From Whitmania pigra (taxonomy: Eukaryota; Annelida; Clitellata; Hirudinida; Haemopidae), in the NCBI GenBank assembly GCA_021613335.1, contig JAJTWR010000450.1:431001-495000 (forward strand): 64,000 nucleotides of DNA. The letters are read 5' to 3'. Below are positions 57,230-64,000 of this stretch, piece by piece; positions within the stretch are counted from its first letter, which is position 1, and each line of letters starts with the position of its first letter. A model generated the notes under the pieces. It was not told where the DNA came from. It made no database searches and was given only the letters and a program-made list of their open reading frames with translations. The position numbers and the translations under genes were made by a program.

Positions 57230-60200
57230 TCAGTCGGTCATGTTGTTCGCACCGACGTTCTCCATGGCGACTTCGGATTTTGATTCCGGACTCAAGCACT
57301 TGAACAAAGTCAGGAGTTCTTCATCTGAAAATTGGTGATTATGATGATGATTACGATGACTCTTGGAATAAATTGTTCAAGGTTGGATGACGCATTGAAT
57401 TTATTTAGTCCCCAACATGGCAGTCTTAACAACTTTAATCTAACGAGGCATGAATTAACTAAATTAAAGTTATAAAAAGATTATTGGCTAATTAATAATT
57501 AACAGAGATCTTAAGGACATGGCTTCCATCCACAACATAGATCTGCATTTGTACATCACAAATCCGAAAGCTATCCTTAACCAAGATTATTAAGCAGACA
57601 GATAAACTTGATTAATACTTACAGGTAAAATTATCTTCATCAATAATATTAGTTAGCTCATTATTAGTACTAGTTAATAATGCAAGTACTACTGGCATGT
57701 ACTTACAGTCAATTCCAATCGTCAGCGATTCCTCGTACTTTTTGAAGACCCTCTGGAGGTACGAAGTCACATAGAGGAAAAGTCCCTTCTTGGCCTTCAC
57801 GGTCCATGGAAACTTTTCCACGACGAAGGTGAGGATGGCCATTCCGCCCCTGATGACGTTCAGCTGTTCGGGGGGACAGGACTTTACTGACATGTCAGAA
57901 AGTTCGTCCAATCCCAGGAGTATCTCGTTGAACACCTGGAACGAGATGGCAAACCGACGGTTCAGTGAGTTTTGGAATTTTATAATCGATGAATTGAAAT
58001 AAAATAATTAACGAGTCGAAATAAAATTATTAACAGGTCGAAATAGAATGAATGTCTGAGCACCTTTTCAATGCAGCTGCAAGGGGAACTGGGTTCTTCG
58101 TTTGAGTTTCCGCTTAACCTCAGAGACAACAACGAACCGGCCAGTGAGTAGAACTGCATTTAACGATAAAACGTCACTCGAGCATTTTGGTTGTGACGAT
58201 AACAATTTGTAATAAATATCAAGATATTATCACATTAAGACTTTACATTTCCAAGCTTTGAATTTACTTTGAAATACAAACGACAACATTCGGTAACGCG
58301 TAAAACCGATCGTAATTAAGCAAAATGTTTATGATAACACTGCTTTCCATTTACTATTTTTTGTTTCTTATTTATTTTATTACGCAACTAATTTACACTC
58401 ATGCAGTCCTGTCGTCGAACGTGCGAAACACAAAAAATAAGTCCGCCAACGTCAACCCACCTGTCTTTGGATAGATGGGAACGACGACTTAACGTTCGAA
58501 CGGAATCGGGACACGAACGAACATGCGAGGTTCAAGATGCATTCTGCGGATCAACATCGACAATACTCTATCAATTATCTATCAAAATCATCTAACAAGT
58601 CAATAGATAAATAAATTATTTGTAATAAATAGTGTTTCATAAATAAATAATGCTTAATAAATAACAAGTTAACAAGTTAGTTTTTTCCAGTCGACAAACA
58701 ACTTCAAACCTCCGTTAATTTCTTTACAAGTTTTGCTTTTAAAACTGCTCGACAAGGTCAACGAGGTCATGACCTCCAAAACGAGTACACTCAGGAGTTC
58801 ATGGGCTTCGCTGGGCTTTTCGAGGCTGTCCTCACCAGACAGCACTGTAGAGATCAGACCAGGGCCATCGAGGAGTTGGTCGAAACTTTGATCAGAAAAA
58901 TTAATTCAGGATTTGAATTTTTTTAATTTTAAACCATCGTATTTTTTTATTGTTTTTTTTTTAACACTCGTGTGTGTTAGGTACCTCTGAGGTCATTCTA
59001 AAGACATACTAGTGGCGTTATCGTTATTATTAATGTTATTATTATTATTATTATCATCATCATTATCATAATATAAAAAACTGCACTCACCATGACATGC
59101 TCTCGGGCTCCGTGCACTTGAGGGACAAAGTGATGATCTTTAGACACATCGTGATCATCTCGTAGTCATCCTCCACTGATTCCTACATTCGAATCAACCA
59201 CTATTGGCTTCATTTCAATCAATTACTATCGACATCATTTCAATCAATTACTACTAGCATCACCTCAATCAATCAGCCACTATTGGTCTCATCTCAACTG
59301 ATCAATCATTTTTAGCATTACCTCAATCAATCAACCACTATTGGCATCATCTCAATCAATCAATCACTATCAGCATCATCCCATTCAATCGCTTTAGAGT
59401 GAAAACACATTACCTTGTTGGCAATGTCGACCAATGTGATCATGAGTTCTTTGAAGAAAGATGTCTGGAGGAATAAATAAATCAATGAAGCAAACTTCAG
59501 GAATGAAGCAGACTACTTTTTAAATATTTTAGAAACTAATTTGATTATTAATTTTAATTCATCTAATTATTATTAATTAAAATTTAATTGTTATTAATTA
59601 AAATTTAATTATTATTAATTAAAATTTAATTATTAATTAAGACTAACTTTAATTATTATTCCTCTAATATATTCATCACTTACCATCACCTTCTGCCAGA
59701 CAAAAAAAAAAAATAACTGCTGCTAAACATTGCAAGTACGACTTCTATAAAAACCAATAAATAGCAAAAACATGCCCTGAACATGTGCTTGTGTTCGTTC
59801 CGACCGCAGAGGGTCACGAAGCCGTGCACCATCGCGAGCACGTCGGCCATCGGGTTGACGCCCCTCGATGCGACGTTCGAAGACACCCTGTGCCTCTTTT
59901 TCTTTCTAGGGGGGGTGACGACGACGGCCACGGTCTGCTGCTTCTTCCCGGTCAGCGTGCCGAGGTAGGACTTGAGATCCTTCGAGGTCTCTTCGAGGAA
60001 GGCCACGACGGTGGAGCCGACGGGGGGTCGATTGAGCGACGGGGGACCTCGGTTGGTCCCGTGGAGAAGTTCCACCCCCGAACACAGGGCCTTTTTGGAG
60101 ACCAATTCGTGGTACATGACTAAGACCCTGAGATCAATGAGACATTGTAGTTTTACAATTTAGTCTGGTTGATTGATGATGCAATTTATTTATTAATTAG

Positions 60201-61891
60201 ATTTATTGTTTTATTATTGATATTTCTTATTTCCATTGATTTTCAAATTTAGTTCTTGGTTAAGTTTAACTAGAGATTAGATTCCTTAAATTTGTTCGAT
60301 TGCAATGTCGTGTTGATTACAAGAATCAAGACATAAATTATAACGATTTCAACGTCAAAAATAATTACAAATAATAAAATATCTTTTAAACCTGTCACTA
60401 CTAGGATTCTTGACAAACTTTGATGACTTCAGTTGATCTTTGACCTGACATACTTGATGGTTTTGTTGGCATCTGACCTCTCCAAACTCCAATTGGTTGG
60501 CATAGTGCCTAAGCGAACTCTGCATACCTAGGACTCCTCCCACGTAGGCCAGGTTGAACTTTGAACTAGCTAATTAACATTAGTGAGATAATTTATTTGT
60601 GAATATTCATTATAGGAACGTATGATATTGTTGTAAAATGTAAGTTGGATTTGTAACATCTGATAACATTCAGAATAAATTGATAAAATCAGGTTGTAAT
60701 GAAATAATAACAATCACACATTTATGAAACATTAAAACAGGTCATTTTAACAAATCCTTTCAGATATCCTTTTATCTTTTGCTCTATTTTCACATCAGCT
60801 TTTGAAATGTAATCTTAAAATAACATAACCAACCTAAATAAAAATCAAATAAATTATCAAAAATTGCAATATTTTGACAATGAAACTATAAAAAACATAG
60901 CATGAACTAAAAGGAAAAGTTCCACAATCTCCTTCACAAACCTTTTCCCCTGAGTTTCCAAGACTTGACCTGAAGTCCGTCGTCTTGCGATCCAGTCTGA
61001 CAAGATTCCTCCTTAACCGCAACCCTTCCCATGCCGGCGAAAGCACTGCGATCGTGGAATCCGTTGGTCTCCGGGTTCCGTTTAGGGGTCACGGGCGGGG
61101 CCAACTCCCCGAAGCTTTTTGTCCGGCCGGAAAATTGATTGGTCGGAAGCCGTGGATTTGATTGAGTGAAGTTCGACTTGTTCATGTCGTGCTGTTTGAA
61201 TTCTTTTTGAGCCTTAAGAGAACTTATTTCACTTTTCAAGGTCGCTCTCTCCTTGTCAAACTTAGTTCTTTGTTCTTCGAAAGAGCTCAGACTGGCATTT
61301 CTTTCCTCGTAAAGCGTCCTTTGGAGTTTGGTGAAGTTTTCGTTGAGAAATTTTACCTGGCCGTCTTTAGCGTACAACTGTTGCTTCAGGGTATCCAACT
61401 GAAAATTATAAAATCAGGGTTTTTATCTAGAGATGTGGTAATGGAAACAAGCATGTAATAATCAGAAATTATTATTAGTATAATAAATAATAATTAGAAT
61501 CTAATTATGATAGATATAAGTTGTACATGTATAAGGTAACCTGTTGATGAAGATCTTTAAACATTTTTTTCCCTAAATCTGTCTCAATGAATATGGGAGG
61601 AAGTGTTAACTTGTGCGTTGACTCTTTTTTATCTTTCTCGACCATCTGCGAAGATGCTATTAAATTGTCTAAGCGACTTAAGTTCTCAGGTTGCGTTAGA
61701 ATAGCGTCAAAATCATCATCATCCTCCCAAACATTTTCTCCTGCATTTCCATTCTCTGGTTCAGTCACCTTCATATTTGTATTATGTTGCTGTTCATTTC
61801 TACCATCTCGTAGGCTGTTAACAACAGTGGAGCGCTTGCTCGGATTCTCATCATCATCACTTTCTCGTTTCCTTTTTGAGGGAGAATGCAT
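57230..61891 (-). CDS. ATRIP: ATRIP-like (ATR-interacting) DNA-damage checkpoint protein
   Basis: Ten exons, high to low: 61891-61541, 61398-60942, 60569-60392, 60127-about 59755, 59464-59414, 59182-59091, 58885-about 58728, 58153-58064, 57935-57707, 57324-57230. About 690 aa. The N-terminus has a basic segment (SKRKRE) and an acidic motif WEDDDDFDAIL (55-65), which fits ATRIP's RPA70-binding patch. A coiled coil follows at about 118-190 (LKQQLYAKDGQVKFLNENF, ERATLKSEISSLKAQK), then a Ser/Pro linker with KEESCQT, then a helical C-terminal part. ATRIP recruits ATR kinase to RPA-coated single-stranded DNA. Two boundaries are uncertain: the exon 4 donor (GTTTTT chosen for phase) and the exon 7 donor, where the best site (GTAAAG) is in phase 1 but exon 8 needs phase 0, so a small exon may be missing. 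Identity rests on layout and N-terminal motifs. Confidence 0.68.
59205..59395. repeat. About 30-bp minisatellite (CACTATTGGCATCATCTCAA type)
   Basis: Five to six degenerate copies containing CAATCAATCA and CACTATTGGCATCAT, in the ATRIP intron between exons 5 and 6. Confidence 0.8.
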
Positions 61892-62618
61892 CGTAATATG
61901 TCGTACAAACTGTTTATAAAAATGCCTTTTATTATGTCAATGTTTCACATCACGTCCCATTCGTAAGAAGCAATTTAAGAAAATATGCCGCTCCTCGCAA
62001 TGTTCAACGAAACTTTTACGTAAACAAACATTCACTTTTAAATAAGATGCTCTAATCGCTTATATATTTTGTATTGCTCAAAATGCCTGCTTTTTAGGTC
62101 AACTGACAGTATTGAAGATTTATTTAAATAAAGTATTTTTTAATTTAAAGTCTGACACTTTTTGAGCTTACCACAACAACAATGTATATGACACTCCGAA
62201 CATACGCATTCTTCCAGCAGACACTTAATTATAGTGTGCTTTATCCAGCATTTCAGAATTTTCTGTGCAACCCCTACGAATATTCAATTTGTTGGTTTAA
62301 TAAACAAATTAGTCAATCAGACGCAACACCGTTAACTGTTTTTTTTTAACGACAACATTTAAAATAAATAGATGAATGCTCTTATTTCATTAAATATTTC
62401 ATCAATATTCTCCTAACAAAGTAGCGACAAATATCTCGAGAGAAAAATATCAGGTCATCACGTATTTTAAACAATTAAATTAAACCTTAACTAAACCACT
62501 TATAACTTAACTAAACCACTTGCAACTTAACAAACTAGAAAATCATTCCACAATCCAATCCATTAGCCACGTTCTTAAAGACGAAATCCACAGCTTAGGG
62601 AACAACAAAAAGATGCAT
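61892..62618. promoter_or_regulatory. ATRIP 5' flank / 3' flank of the rolling-stone-like gene
   Basis: AT-rich sequence of about 730 bp between two minus-strand genes. It must hold the ATRIP promoter and the neighbour's 3' UTR. I recognise no TATA box or coding exon. Confidence 0.4.
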
Positions 62619-63480
62619 TTAATTTATGGCTTGGTAGCTGGTAGATTTCCGCGCTGAAATATCGGATTCAAGTACAGCATCATCGCCATCCTCCTCGCCC
62701 AGAGAAAGATCATCATCCAAGAAATGTTCCTCGTCTTCATCTTGATTCCTTCCCAGACTGCTCCTTATCTTGTAGACGAGGTACAGCACTGACTGGGACA
62801 TGACGATCATCGTGAAAGCGAAGAGACAAGCCAAAACAGAACTGACCGAATCTTTATTCCAGTTGAGAACGTCGTAGATGTAGTCTTTCCCAAGAGGGCC
62901 TATGCCCCCTGAAGCAAAATAAACGGCGTAGAAGGTGGAATAGAGGACCCCCACGGTCATGGGGTAAACGACATGGAGCAGGCGAACTGGAGTTGAGATG
63001 ATGAACAGATCTACGAGTACGTAAATTGCATTGGCCGTGTGCTTGGCAATGGACATGCCGCATTTCAGGAAAGCTTTAAAAGTATAAGGATGACTCGATA
63101 AATTATTTAAAATTACTAATTCAAAATTATTAATTCGTTGTTGTCAGTTATTAATGTATTTTTTACAAACATACTTCACGGTACAAATGACAATCAGCAA
63201 TGTAATATAAAAATAATTATATAAACCTAAAACAAATATTAAAATAAGTTGATAAAGTTTTCGCAGCATTTCATAAAACAAGCAATTCAAAACGACAAAA
63301 GTCTCAACCTAATTAAGTATTCATTAATTTCATCTCATGAATAATTACCTGGTCCCTCAAAAGCAAAGACGAAACACCAAAATGAAACGGAGACAAGGAT
63401 GGCCAGGTTGGCTCCAGTTGTGTGGAGCAACCACTGGAAAGACAGCAAGCAATCGGTTTTCCTTGGGGGAGGAGCAATGT
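62619..63480 (-). CDS. Rolling-stone-like multipass membrane protein, 3' exons (partial)
   Basis: Two exons, 63480-63349 and 63073-62619 (stop 62619-62621), joined in phase 1 (donor GTAATT, acceptor TTTTAAAG). The first begins in mid-codon after an AAGCAG acceptor, so the 5' part lies beyond the window or further right. The protein has PPRKTDCLLSFQWLLHTTGA, several membrane spans (LAILVSVSFWCFVFAFE; AIYVLVDLFIISTP; YPMTVGVLYSTFYAVYFASGG; SVLACLFAFTMIVM), the IYDVLNW motif and a long acidic C-tail (DEDEEHFLDDDLS). The tryptophan-rich layout, the VDLFIISTPVRLLHVVYP block and the YDVLNW motif match the rolling stone family, first described in Drosophila myoblast fusion. The acidic tail may be lineage-specific. 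Confidence 0.8.
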
Positions 63481-64000
63481 CTGCTTAATAAACATTAGCT
63501 AATAGTTATTATTTATTAATTATTAATGTTTGTGAATTATGATATAAATCATGGTATGAATTAAATATTAAGCTATTAACAAATATTAAATATTAATAAC
63601 ATGTTAATGCAGCCACAAATAATAATAAAGCAATGTAATATAATATAATATAATTATTCAATTGTATTTTAAAAAATAAAATGGAAATAAAAACAATCGC
63701 AAGCCCATTCACAATCGTAACCATCATCATGTTAATAAAAATTAATAATAATAACAACAACAACAACAACATTGGCATGAAAACGTGGACGTAAAATAGT
63801 GGTACAGGCAGGTACTACCCACAATCCCACTTTATCCTCCAATTACTTGCTAAACCCATCTTTCCCGCTATCATCACTATCACCGAGTTCAGCCATTTTT
63901 TTTAATAATTTAAAAATAGACAATCTATTTATAACGTTATCACCCTGACCGCAAGGCATGAACAACTTTTTAATTATAAACATTTAACTATTTATGAATC
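63481..64000. other. Intron of the rolling-stone-like gene
   Basis: AT-rich with a short AAC run near 63750-63772. No further upstream exon recognised before the window ends. Confidence 0.5.

Noticed and set aside
59783..60163. Plus-strand frames of up to 112 codons
   Set aside because: Antisense shadows of ATRIP exon 4.

Overview
The window looks like nuclear DNA of a bilaterian invertebrate. Genes have many short exons split by AT-rich introns, protein families are animal-specific, and there are no bacterial operons, RNA genes or recognisable transposons. A lophotrochozoan such as an annelid is my best guess from overall gene character, but that is inference and not tested. Between exons the DNA is unusually rich in trinucleotide runs (ATT/AAT, ATC/GAT), tetranucleotide CATT/CAGG runs and short-unit minisatellites. 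Most very long apparent reading frames (poly-I/L/Y/S/M, His-Ser-Phe-Ile) are these repeats.

I rebuilt nine genes by hand from splice sites, codon phase and protein resemblance. On the plus strand: the 3' part of a ZNF608/ZNF609 (scribbler-like) zinc-finger gene (8471-12107, with at least 8.4 kb of upstream intron), and a GPI-anchored three-immunoglobulin adhesion molecule resembling fasciclin III (21958-26078). On the minus strand: a 469-residue protein with one C-terminal PDZ domain (13980-16680, 5' UTR exon to about 17920), an eight-pass membrane protein that looks like two MS4A/CD20-type tetraspan units in one chain (29068-34735), a doublecortin-like kinase (38935-46037), an SLCO/OATP organic anion transporter (47738-53299, with a possible alternative C-terminus from 47367), an unrecognised 243-residue protein (55131-56257), an ATRIP-like checkpoint protein (57230-61891) and the 3' end of a rolling-stone-like membrane protein (62619-63480, continuing past the right edge).

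Layout: ZNF608/609 and the PDZ gene are tail to tail. The PDZ gene and the Ig gene are head to head across about 4 kb that holds a nuclear-receptor-like palindrome, E-boxes and a 21-bp AT repeat. The Ig gene and the eight-pass gene are tail to tail. From 29 kb to the right edge all seven genes lie on the minus strand. No shared pathway is evident. Several products are neuronal or membrane types (Ig adhesion molecule, doublecortin-like kinase, PDZ scaffold, transporter), and ATRIP is a DNA-damage factor.

Points of most interest: the fused double-tetraspan protein; the unrecognised 243-residue gene; the transporter's two overlapping C-terminal frames, joined by a possible 89-nt intron; a DMG in place of DFG in the doublecortin-like kinase; a missing disulphide cysteine in the third Ig domain; and tandem repeats placed directly on splice sites.
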